Origin: Corbicula japonica
Lineage: Eukaryota > Mollusca > Bivalvia > Venerida > Cyrenidae
Direction: 5' to 3'
Length of the DNA: 64,000 nucleotides
NCBI GenBank assembly: GCA_038501625.1
Contig: JAZAYU010000080.1
Coordinates: forward strand, 1,798,001 to 1,862,000
The translations under genes and the position numbers were made by a program. Each line of letters starts with the position of its first letter. Position 1 is the stretch's first letter. Positions 56,044 to 64,000 of the stretch are shown here, in pieces. The notes beneath the pieces were generated by a model. That model did no database searches. It had not been told where the DNA came from and saw only the letters and a list, made by a program, of their open reading frames with translations.

Positions 56044-56140
56044 CTTTCTCCTCCTTTTCCTCCTCCTCCTCCTCATCTTCATATATAAGAGCAGCAGCAG
56101 CAACAGCAGTAGCAGCAGCAACAACAACAGCATTGTCAGA
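56044..56140. repeat. Microsatellites (TCC)n and (AGC)n
   Basis: Adjacent interrupted runs of TCC/CTC and of AGC/AAC triplets; ORFs across them are compositional artefacts. Confidence 0.85.
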
Positions 56141-56179
56141 GTCAACATATTTAACCATTATCTCCTTATATTCGAATTT

Positions 56180-56402
56180 AAATGCATGTACATGTATGAT
56201 CCATGTATGTCCTTATCAGCCACAGCCAACACATCCATGCTATCTTATCTAGATCTGCACTTGTTGTATGTTGGCTAGAAAAAATCTAGTAATGTATCTG
56301 AAAAAATTGTAGATCCTGACCAGATGTCACAAATGTGATGACTGATCTGGATCTACACAGTAAGCCCACACAATAAAGATATATCTATGAAGTAAAGGGT
56401 TG
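56180..56402 (+). mobile_element. TTAA-MITE, diverged
   Basis: Second hairpin GTAGATCCTGACCAG/GATCTGGATCTACAC and end ATGAAGTAAAGGGTTGA; first half weak. Confidence 0.65.
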
Positions 56403-56604
56403 AGCAATTTTCGTTGCCATTATCACTTTAACTATCTTCATCATCAGTCAGTGTAGTTGCTGTTGTCATCAGCATTATCATCAAACTGTCAACACAAATC
56501 ATCATTGTCATCATCATTGTTATGCTGAGCATACAACCTGATTGTAAAAATCACCTATCACCATAAAGTTCAAACATTCCCCATCAGCAGTTACCTCCCT
56601 TTAT

Positions 56605-56937
56605 AGTTACCAGTGTAGATCCAGATCAGCTGGCACATCCATGCTCCATATACATGTATAGATGTTTTTGTGTGTATAGACCAGTGTAGATCCAGATCAG
56701 CTGGCACATCCATGCTCCATATACATGTATAGATGTTTTTGTGTGTATAGACCAGTGTAGATCCAGATCAGCTGGCACATCCATGCTATTTGATCTTGAT
56801 CTGCACTGGTTTTATCTCGGTAAGAAATAACCTAATAAATTGCAGATCCTGATCGGACAGCACTGATGGGCTGGCTGATGTGGATCTACACTGTATTCAC
56901 ATGCATTGAAACCCTGTATGTATGGAGTAAAGTGTTA
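56605..56937 (+). mobile_element. TTAA-MITE with 71-bp internal repeats
   Basis: CAGTGTAGATCCAGATCAGC starts at 56611, 56682 and 56753, giving two 71-bp repeats before the rest of the element; ends TATGGAGTAAAGTGTTAA. Confidence 0.85.
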
Positions 56938-57581
56938 ACCTGTCCTGATAGCTATCTATACTTATATGGAATGCTAACCCAGAAATATAGCTGATGACAG
57001 TGAAGAAAATTTCCACATTCAATTGAATTTTACCATTATTATTCATTTTTTGAATGCAAAAACTGTCAGTTTTTACATGACCACTGTTACGTTAGTGAAG
57101 TCAGTGGTCAGTGTAGCATAGTGTAAGGGAGGACACTGCATTGGAGAAAAAATTGTAATTCTCAGCATTATTATAATTATTGTCATCATTAACCATGTTT
57201 TCTTTGGAAAACCCTAGATTGGGGTATGTTTTTTGGAAGGTGGGTATTAAAATTTCATTAAGCTTTTTGTTTTAAGTTCACTTTTTCTCAATAACCATTC
57301 AAGGTAGAGCTGTGAAACTTAACATAGTTGTCTGACATCACAATAGCAATTACCAGGACATGTTTCATGTCTCTTGACTGTATTTTGTCACAGTAAGGCA
57401 CCTCTTTCACTTAAAATTTAAGAAGAAAACATGGTTTTGTTGCAATATGGCATCTTTTCTTTTTCTTCCAATGGAAATATTGTTAGACCTTGTAGAAAGT
57501 CTGAATGTGACAAAGCAAAATAAAATGTTTTAGGAATGTTTATGACATGATGGAGTATATGTCACTAACCCCTAATGGTAC
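56938..57581. other. PAR-3 intron 4; no feature seen
   Basis: AT-rich, nothing recognised. Confidence 0.4.
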
Positions 57582-57820
57582 TTAACCCTTTCCTCCATAT
57601 ATATGCATTTTTACACATGTGCGACCAGTGTAGATCCAGATCAGCTGGAACATCTGTGCCATCTGATCAGGATCTGCAGTGGTTGCATTCTGGTCAGAAA
57701 TAAACTGAAGAATCAAAAAGCAAACAGTGCAGATCCTGATCAGATGGCACGGACATTCCAGCTGATCTGGATCTACACTGTTCACTCAAGCAATAAATGT
57801 GCTATGGAGGAAAGGGTTAA
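57582..57820 (+). mobile_element. TTAA-MITE, complete
   Basis: TTAACCCTTTCCTCCATATA to CTATGGAGGAAAGGGTTAA with both hairpins. Confidence 0.92.
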
Positions 57821-58960
57821 ATAGTACAGGCAAACATTGATGAGCACATGGCACATGATTTCATACTATTTTGTGGTCTTCATGTTTTGACAATATATTA
57901 AAATTTACATACTGTTGTCCGAAAAATTTCTATATTTATACAGAAATGGGTTGGGACTATATTGCTTTTGAGAAGTTTTAAGGTATTGTATTACCTATAA
58001 ACTATTGTACTTTCTATAGACTACTTTCCATTATTAAAACATATCAAATTTTATATACTTATTAATATAGTCCTTTAAGTTAAATAGGTCATAGTATGAC
58101 ACTGTTTACTTTTCTTTGTTTATTTAAATGAACATGTTGATAAAATTATGTTTATCCAACTAAGACAACTAAGACAAATATATAACACCCAATGCACCAA
58201 ATTATGCATAATAGCCCATTTTGCAAATTTAGTTGAAAATGCAAGTAATTAATTAATTAATTGTGTTTGTTTGGCTTTTAAAAATGTCACAACTATTGGC
58301 AAAAAATAACAAAAGTTATCAAATGTCATTCTGTCTTGGTATTATAACCTGTAATTTAATGAAGATAACAGGCCCATTAACTATGTTAACTTTGGTATTT
58401 TATGTAGTACTATTACATACATGGAAGATAAATTTTTGTGTATCTTAAATAGTGGCAAAAAGAAGTGTTAATAATATTTATGCTCCATAATTAATGATAA
58501 GACGGTATGGAATGGTAAAATATGATGCAAATTCTGATATAATTAAGTGGGAATAAAGATTCTTGTGATACAGTCATACAGTTGTAGGGATTTATGCATC
58601 TTACCATAGTGATTATCCTATTATATGTAATACTATACATCCGCAAACCTAAGTTCTATTGGATTTTAATTTATGAAATTATGATTATTTTAATTATTGG
58701 AAGGAAATATTAAGTGTGCATTTACTTCCAGTGTATTTGATACTTGGCAGAACAGAACATTTCCATATGTTGAATATAAAACTTGTGTAATAAAAAACGT
58801 GGAATAAGAGAAACTATAAAACTGATACAAAGAAAAGGAATTGTTTCTATTTGTAAGAAACAATCACTTATATGTGAAACTATTGAACAGCATTCTTTGT
58901 TTATATAAATTACAATATTTTTGCATACAAGTGATGGGAGGTGAAACATCCAGTATAACC
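57821..58960. other. PAR-3 intron 4; no feature seen
   Basis: AT-rich (many A/T runs, AATTAATTAATTAATT at 58247), no coding or repeat structure. Confidence 0.4.
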
Positions 58961-59202
58961 TTAATCCTTTCCTCCATATATACACATTTTTACACATGTG
59001 CAACCAGTGTAGATCCAGATCAGCTGCCACATCCATGCTGTCTGCTCAGGATCTGCATTGGTTAAATTTTGATCAGAAATAACCTTACGAATCAAATAGC
59101 GAACAGTGCAGATCCTGAGCAGAAGGCATGAATGTGCCGGCTGATCTGGATCTTCACTGTTCGCCCATGCAATAAAGGTGTATCTATGAAGGAAAGGGTT
59201 AA
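58961..59202 (+). mobile_element. TTAA-MITE, complete (242 bp)
   Basis: TTAATCCTTTCCTCCATATA to ATGAAGGAAAGGGTTAA with both hairpins. Confidence 0.92.
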
Positions 59203-59658
59203 ATCATCTATTATATGAATTTACATATTTTTCAGTTTTATAATTATGTACCATTACAAGATTACAAAAATGTGATTAAGGTACTATAGTGGACAGTGAA
59301 ATAGAAACCTTAACTAAATATTTTCATGACTGTTGTCTAACCTTGGTCAGGTACGATAAATATACTTAGAAATCTCTAAATTATGTTATACAAGGAAGTT
59401 CAAATAATATATTGGTGGATAAACTGAGATGTTTACAAATGTATACCAGTACTTCAAAACTTAAAACGAAAGGGAAGATATATGTTTTGATATGAAAAAA
59501 TCACAAAGATAACAATAAGGTCCGGTGATTGGATTTAAACCATTTTGCATGGATTTAGAGTTGATTCCTGAGGTAAGTATACATGAGGTACTTCAACCTG
59601 GCTATTGATGTTCTGTTGTACACTAAACTGTGACCATAATGTGAAAAAGTCACTCTCT
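59203..59658. other. PAR-3 intron 4; no feature seen
   Basis: AT-rich, nothing recognised. Confidence 0.4.
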
Positions 59659-59900
59659 TTAACCCTTTCCTGGATATATACGCATTTTTACGCATGTGCG
59701 ACCAGTGTAGATCCAGATCAGCCGGCACATCCGTGCCGTCTGATCAGGATCTGCACTGGTCACATTTTGGTCAGAAATAACCTAATGAATCAAAAAGCGA
59801 ACAGTTTAGATCCTGATCAGACGGCACGGATGTGCCGGCTGATCTGGAACTAAACTGTTCACCCTAGCAATAAAAGTGTATCTGTACAGGAAAGGGTTAA
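59659..59900 (+). mobile_element. TTAA-MITE, reference-quality copy (242 bp)
   Basis: Order: TTAA; CCCTTTCCTGGATATATACG; hairpin A (GCGACCAGTGTAGATCCAGA ... TCAGGATCTGCACTGGTC); linker TTTTGGTCAGAAATAACCTA; hairpin B (GCGAACAGTTTAGATCCTGA ... TGATCTGGAACTAAACTGTT); ATACACTTTTATTGC-type arm; ACAGGAAAGGG; TTAA. No coding capacity. Confidence 0.95.
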
Positions 59901-60004
59901 ATTAATCCTTTATTCCATAGATAAATAGATGAAAAAGGAACTTTGAAAGCCACAGAACACGATAAATATGAAAATATTGCTGGCTCTGTTTGACAACAGG
60001 GCCC

Positions 60005-60140
60005 AAGATCATAAAACTAAGTTTTGAGATCAGTCTCAAATCTCAAGGATCTGATTGGCTGAAATGGCGACTGGCCGCCATTTCAGCCAATCAGATGCTT
60101 GAGATTTGAGACTGATCTCCAGATTTAGTTTTATGATCTT
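60005..60140. repeat. P136 palindromic MITE, full copy, variant ends
   Basis: 136 bp of the GATCATAAAACTAAG type also seen at 41213, with GAGATCAG/CTGATCTC arms. Confidence 0.92.
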
Positions 60141-60505
60141 GGGCACAGTTTATTGTGTGGGCTTACCGTTTAGGTTTAGATTCAGATCAGCTGGCATATC
60201 TGTGCTGTCTGATCAGAATCTGCACTTTATTAGGTTAATTCTGACCAAAAAGCAAACAGTGCAGATCCTGATCAGATGGCCTGGATGTGCCTGCCGATCT
60301 GGAACTACAATGTTTGCACATGCGATAAATGCATATCTATGGAGGAAAGTGTTGACCCTTTATTTCTCCAAGAGATATGGCTATTATCCGATGGTCAAAT
60401 AGTGTAGATCCAGATCAGCCAGCATATTTGAGTCATCTGATCAGCATCTACACTGTTTGCTTTTTGTTTATTTCTGATCACATTGCCAACAGTATAGATC
60501 CTACC
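60141..60505 (-). mobile_element. Two adjoining TTAA-MITE remnants
   Basis: The first runs to CTATGGAGGAAAGTGTTGA (60357). The second starts CCCTTTATTTCTCCAAGAG and keeps one hairpin (GTGTAGATCCAGATCAGCC/CTGATCAGCATCTACACTG). Confidence 0.7.
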
Positions 60506-60629
60506 AATATCTGATCAAATTGTTGCCGTACCAATACAAAAGTTGTTCTGGAAGATAAGAGACCATTCATCTGTGTGAGGCATTTAGTTTGTTCTGACAT
60601 TCCATATGCACTAGTTTTACCTTGAATTT

Positions 60630-60805
60630 AAACATAGGCAACAGTTGCCCCTAGGATATTATGTGAGAGCTACCCTTGGGAGTATGTGTATGTATAGAGT
60701 CAGTTACGACATAGCATATGTACCAGATGCCCCCTGAATTAACATAGGCAACGGTTGCCCGCTTGGAGGAACATGTGCAACAGTTGCCCCCTAGGAGTAC
60801 CATTA
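60630..60805 (+). repeat. Imperfect repeats of GGCAACAGTTGCCCC
   Basis: AACATAGGCAACAGTTGCCC (60634), AACATAGGCAACGGTTGCCC (60740) and GTGCAACAGTTGCCCCCTAG (60775); each core (GGCAACnGTTGCC) is a small palindrome. Confidence 0.6.
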
Positions 60806-61429
60806 GCATAGACTTAACCGTGGTGTAGCATGGACTTGCAGGTGTGGTTGTATGACTTGCATCACATCATTTGCCAATAAACGCATAAATTGTTGTGTAG
60901 TTATATTGTTTCGCAAGATACAATCAAATCTTAGATTTCAGATACAATATTTCGCACCTTAAACACAAGGTCATAAATGTCATTGATCATTAATTTCAAC
61001 AGTTGTTGCCTTTGGAGAATGTAACTGAGGCAGCTTAAGGTTAAACACCAGTAATTTCTTTTAAATTGATAGTTAACATGCTAAGTAAAATCATTTTGAC
61101 ATTGATCAGTTTGTGTGTGGTAAGTGTATATGGTGGAAAAAGCCTGATAAATTTATAGTTTAGATATGAAAGATATGTTTAAGATACAAGATGATTGTTT
61201 CTAATGCTTTTCTTGGGCAAATGTTAACTCCAAATGCATTTGTTAGATATGAAATTAAAGGTAATTTACTCAAACATGCAAATCTTGTACTTAAAGGCAT
61301 GACCAAAAAACATATAGAAAGTTGCTTGCAGGACTGGTGTATATATATTGCAGTAAAGAAGGAGCTACAACGGTCTTGAATGCAATGCCCAATATATTAT
61401 TTTATACCTTAGGAAATAAGACAGTTTTC
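60806..61429. other. PAR-3 intron 4; no feature seen
   Basis: AT-rich, nothing recognised. Confidence 0.4.
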
Positions 61430-61580
61430 AGCGTCTTATCAGAATCTATGCTTTCTGCTTTAGATTCATTAGGTTATTTCAGACCAAGATAAGACCATTG
61501 TAGATCCAGAGGATTTGTCGGTTGATCTGGATCTATACTGTTCACAGGTGATAAAATGCATATAATGGAGTAATGGGATA
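61430..61580 (-). mobile_element. TTAA-MITE remnant
   Basis: TCATTAGGTTATTTCAGACC linker, TTGATCTGGATCTATACTG arm and ATAATGGAGTAATGGG end, 40 bp before PAR-3 exon 5. Confidence 0.6.
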
Positions 61581-61627
61581 GTCAGTCTGTCATGTCATAA
61601 TGTTCTTGTCTAATTGTATACTTGCAG

Positions 61628-61816
61628 GACACCACTACAAGCCCGCCAAAGGATGACGGTCACAAGCCTGTTATCAAGGGACCAGTGGGTCAGCGAGCAA
61701 AAACTCCTCCGTTTGGAAGGTTTGCACGAGATTCCTGGCGACAGTCCCTGGGTAATCAACCCAATATGTTTAAATGGCTCGAGGCACAAGAAAGGCAGGA
61801 AGAAAAGTATAAACAG
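61628..61816 (+). CDS. PARD3: PAR-3 exon 5: linker segment with W-rich motif
   Basis: The acceptor is ATACTTGCAG and the donor CAG|GTAGAT; 63 codons, phase 0. It reads DTTTSPPKDDGHKPVIKGPV, then GQRAKTPPFGRFARDSWRQS, and NMFKWLEAQERQEEKYKQ. The (M/K)xKWLExQE block aligns with the segment before PDZ1 in vertebrate PAR-3. The preceding intron is 20.6 kb and filled with MITEs. Confidence 0.88.
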
Positions 61817-61887
61817 GTAGATGTTACAAAGCAGGTTCTCGGAACAGGCAGAAGTTCAATAGGGTTACTAGAGTTTTTCTTATCGCC

Positions 61888-61957
61888 TTTTGAAGAGAAG
61901 GCAATACATAGGGATCACTTAGTCTCTACGTCAGTTTGTGCATCAGTATCTCAATAA
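61888..61957 (+). mobile_element. Helitron-like 5' end fragment
   Basis: TCGCCTTTTGAAGAGAAGGC then AATACATAGGGATCACTTAG matches the first ~60 bp of the element at 10014; no 3' end nearby. Confidence 0.5.
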
Positions 61958-62600
61958 CGCAGCAACAGTAAATATTGACTTAAGTAAGGACCTTGGTTAC
62001 CAACCCCGGTGTAGACATTTGCAGCCAACAGACTACTTACCTACTACATGATATGTAAAGCTGAGATGGGTGATTTATTCAAACTCCACAAAAAATGTTA
62101 GAAAGCAGGGTTATTTCCTTTTTCTGTATATAAAGGATCTTTCTGTTACCAATATAAAACATTATACCAGTAAGAAATACATACTTCAGTGCAGGATATG
62201 TGGAGTAAATATATTTAATGCTAAAGCTGTTATAGCATTTAATTTACTAACACAGTAATACTCACTCACAACAGATAGTAAAATGTATTATTACACCTCA
62301 CGTGAATAGTTTACTATATAGCGTAATGTGACGTCACAGGGAGATAATCGCTACTGTCACATATGCGACAGCATCATGTCACCCTCGCGTGGATCTAAAA
62401 ATAAATATCTTGGATATCCGATTACAAATTAACCTCTATGCATGCGTAATTGACCAAGGGAGATAAACGCATTTTGATCATTAGTTGTAGCCGCTTATTG
62501 AGCATTATTGATTTTGGACTTCCGGCGCTTGATTTTGTTCCCAAACGAAATTTGGTCATAGTCAAGATCTCTAAAAAAACAAATGTTCGGTGTAATAAAA
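61958..62600. other. PAR-3 intron 5; no feature seen
   Basis: No coding signal. Some inverted words (TGTCACATATGCGACAGCAT) near 62357. Confidence 0.4.
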
Positions 62601-62742
62601 TAAATATCACATCTCATTGGGGGAAACAGTACGAAATGTTAACCCTTGAGAAGGTAATGTCAACCTCGGCTAACGCCTCGGTTGACATTACTTCTCTCGG
62701 GTTAACATTTGTACTGTTTCCCCTAATGGGATGTGATATTTA
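62601..62742. mobile_element. 142-bp foldback MITE
   Basis: TAAATATCACATCTCATTGG pairs with CCTAATGGGATGTGATATTTA across an axis at about 62672; inner arms GTTAACCCTTGAGAAG/CTTCTCTCGGGTTAAC and GTCAACCTCGGC/GCCTCGGTTGAC. Confidence 0.85.
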
Positions 62743-62767
62743 TATATTGATAAGTCTAAAATTTTGG

Positions 62768-62880
62768 TGAACTTTGCTCCTTTACAGTTATTTATAGGCA
62801 TTATAATTATAGTGGTACATTTAATATTAACCAGAATTGAGACATTGAAGTATTCAACTCTGAGCTCTGAATAGGCAGCT
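62768..62880 (+). repeat. Duplicated segment, copy 1 (occupied site)
   Basis: TTTGCTCCTTTACAGTTATTTATAGG to GAATAGGCAGCTTTAA; parallels 63297-63405 but carries the TTAA-MITE at its TTAA. Confidence 0.6.
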
Positions 62881-63098
62881 TTAACCCTTTCCTCCATAGA
62901 TATACCTTTATTGCATGGGCGAAAAGTTTAGATCCAGAAAAGCCGGCACATCTGATCAGGATCTAAACTGTTTGCTTTTTTATTCATTAGGCAATTTCTA
63001 ACCAAAATGCAACCAGTGCAGATCCTGATCAGACGGCAAGGATGGCTGATCAGGATCTACACTGGTCGCACATGCATAAAAATGGAGGAAATGGTTAA
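62881..63098 (-). mobile_element. TTAA-MITE
   Basis: TTAACCCTTTCCTCCATAGA to AAAATGGAGGAAATGGTTAA; both hairpins shortened (CGGCACATCTGATCAGG). Confidence 0.9.
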
Positions 63099-63296
63099 TT
63101 AATTTTCTGTAGGTCTGTCTACCTTCTCTTGCTGTCAGATTTACATAATCACACTTATTTTTAAACAAATTAAATTAAATATTCATACATTATAACATAG
63201 GCAATGTACGAGTGAACATATTTAAAGCCAAAGTTGTTGAAGTGTTTCTACTGCTGTTTCTACTTCCAGCTAGAGGCACTATCACAACAGATCCAG

Positions 63297-63405
63297 TAAA
63301 ATTTGCTTCTTTCAGTCATTTATATGCATTATAAAGTGTAACAATAAATGAATTAATTAATCACAACTGAGACCCCTTACTGTGAATAGGCAGCTTTAAA
63401 TTTAA
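63297..63405 (+). repeat. Duplicated segment, copy 2 (empty site)
   Basis: TTTGCTTCTTTCAGTCATTT to GAATAGGCAGCTTTAAATTT; the same junction without a MITE. Confidence 0.6.
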
Positions 63406-63423
63406 AACTGTTTACAATTGCAG

Positions 63424-63665
63424 TTAACCCTTTCCTGTATAGATACGCATTTTTAAGCATGTGCGACCAGTGTAGATCCAGATCAGCCGGCACATCCGTG
63501 CCGTCTGATCAGGATCTGCACTGGTCGCATTTTGGTCAGAAATAACCTAATGAATCTCAAAGCGAACAGTTTAGATCCTGATCAGACGGCACAGATGTGC
63601 CGGCTGATCTGGATCTAAACTGTTCGCCCTATCAATTAAGGTGTGATAGTACAGGAAAGGGTTAA
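63424..63665 (+). mobile_element. TTAA-MITE, complete (242 bp)
   Basis: TTAACCCTTTCCTGTATAGA to GTACAGGAAAGGGTTAA; hairpin arms almost perfectly paired, probably one of the youngest copies. Confidence 0.95.
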
Positions 63666-63855
63666 TTGAGTGGCATTCAGTAAATAGTTCCTGTAAAACC
63701 CTCTAGTGCACAGATAAGAGAATCAATCAAAGGGTGCCAGAAATATGCTGCTTCCCAAACCAGATGCCACTGTTTATGTGATTGCCTAAAGCTGTGTTTT
63801 CAACTTCTCTGAGTAAAACAATGAACTCAGATGTTTTCTTTCTCAAATTTTCTAG

Positions 63856-63947
63856 CCTCCTGAGAGACCAGGCCCTGTTGGGGGCAGTGCGGGGCTGGAG
63901 GATGAAATAGAAGGGACTGTCAAGCCACCATTACCTCCTGCCAAGAA
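63856..63947 (+). CDS. PARD3: PAR-3 exon 6 (gene continues beyond window)
   Basis: The acceptor is AAATTTTCTAG and the donor AA|GTAAGC. It reads PPERPGPVGGSAGLEDEIEG, then TVKPPLPPAKK. Phase 0 entry, phase 2 exit. A Pro-rich linker expected just before PDZ1. It is poorly conserved, so the exon call rests on splice sites, open frame and composition. Confidence 0.72.
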
Positions 63948-63956
63948 GTAAGCTAC

Positions 63957-64000
63957 GTAACCCTTCACTCCATATATGTGTGTTTTATTGTGTGTGCATC
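63957..64000. mobile_element. TTAA-MITE cut by window edge
   Basis: GTAACCCTTCACTCCATATA starts 8 bp after the exon 6 donor; the rest is outside. Confidence 0.65.

Overview
This window looks like a piece of an AT-rich metazoan nuclear genome. The best fit is a bivalve or related mollusc. The inference rests on intron-split bilaterian genes and on very dense small DNA transposons and tandem-repeat-bearing Helitron-like elements of the kind familiar from molluscan genomes. The species cannot be fixed from the sequence alone.

Three host genes can be supported. (1) The 3' end of a CDK12/CDK13 orthologue lies on + (last four exons, 3090-8102). It covers the kinase C-lobe, the HE-motif C-terminal extension and a long disordered tail. 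(2) MPLKIP (TTDN1) lies on - as two exons (16624 down to 15324), tail to tail with CDK12/13. This matches the arrangement I recall for CDK13 and MPLKIP in human. (3) The first six coding exons of PAR-3 (PARD3/Bazooka) lie on + (22523-63947, running off the right edge). They encode the PB1-like N-terminal oligomerisation domain and the linker with a predicted 14-3-3 site. Two orphan exon-like ORFs on - (19517-19390 and 18442-18265) lie between MPLKIP and PAR-3 and are not recognised.

The most striking object is a 9,021-bp DNA transposon at 30923-39943 that makes up about 95% of PAR-3 intron 2. It has perfect 33-bp terminal inverted repeats starting CAGTACAG, a TA target-site duplication, and CACCGCG-type repeats just inside both ends. 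It encodes an apparently intact, intron-containing Tc1/mariner-like transposase (+, DD35E). It also carries a three-exon cargo gene on the opposite strand for a 508-aa BEN-domain protein. The transposase lies inside the first intron of the cargo gene. Transposase in BEN-gene intron, BEN gene in transposon, transposon in PAR-3 intron gives a three-level nest.

Most of the remaining sequence is repeats. The commonest (over 40 copies or fragments) is a ~242-bp TTAA-flanked MITE, called here the TTAA-MITE. Its ends are CCCTTTCC...GGAAAGGG and it holds two internal hairpins that are inverted, diverged versions of each other. Its TTAA target points to piggyBac-like mobilisation. The second family, called here P136, is an almost perfect 136-bp palindrome that often sits inside or beside a TTAA-MITE. 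Others are a Helentron/HINE-like element with a ~14-copy array of 169-bp units (about 179-3053), a Helitron-like element ending CTAGT (10014-10594), a pogo/Tigger-like element (43958-44742), a TA-flanked element nested in a TTAA-MITE (5490-5926), a foldback-like element with 16-17 bp repeat arms (about 21061-21885), long-TIR elements (22829-23866, 47651-48682) and a tRNA-derived SINE (about 12628-12768, -). I saw no rRNA, no functional tRNA gene and no CRISPR array.
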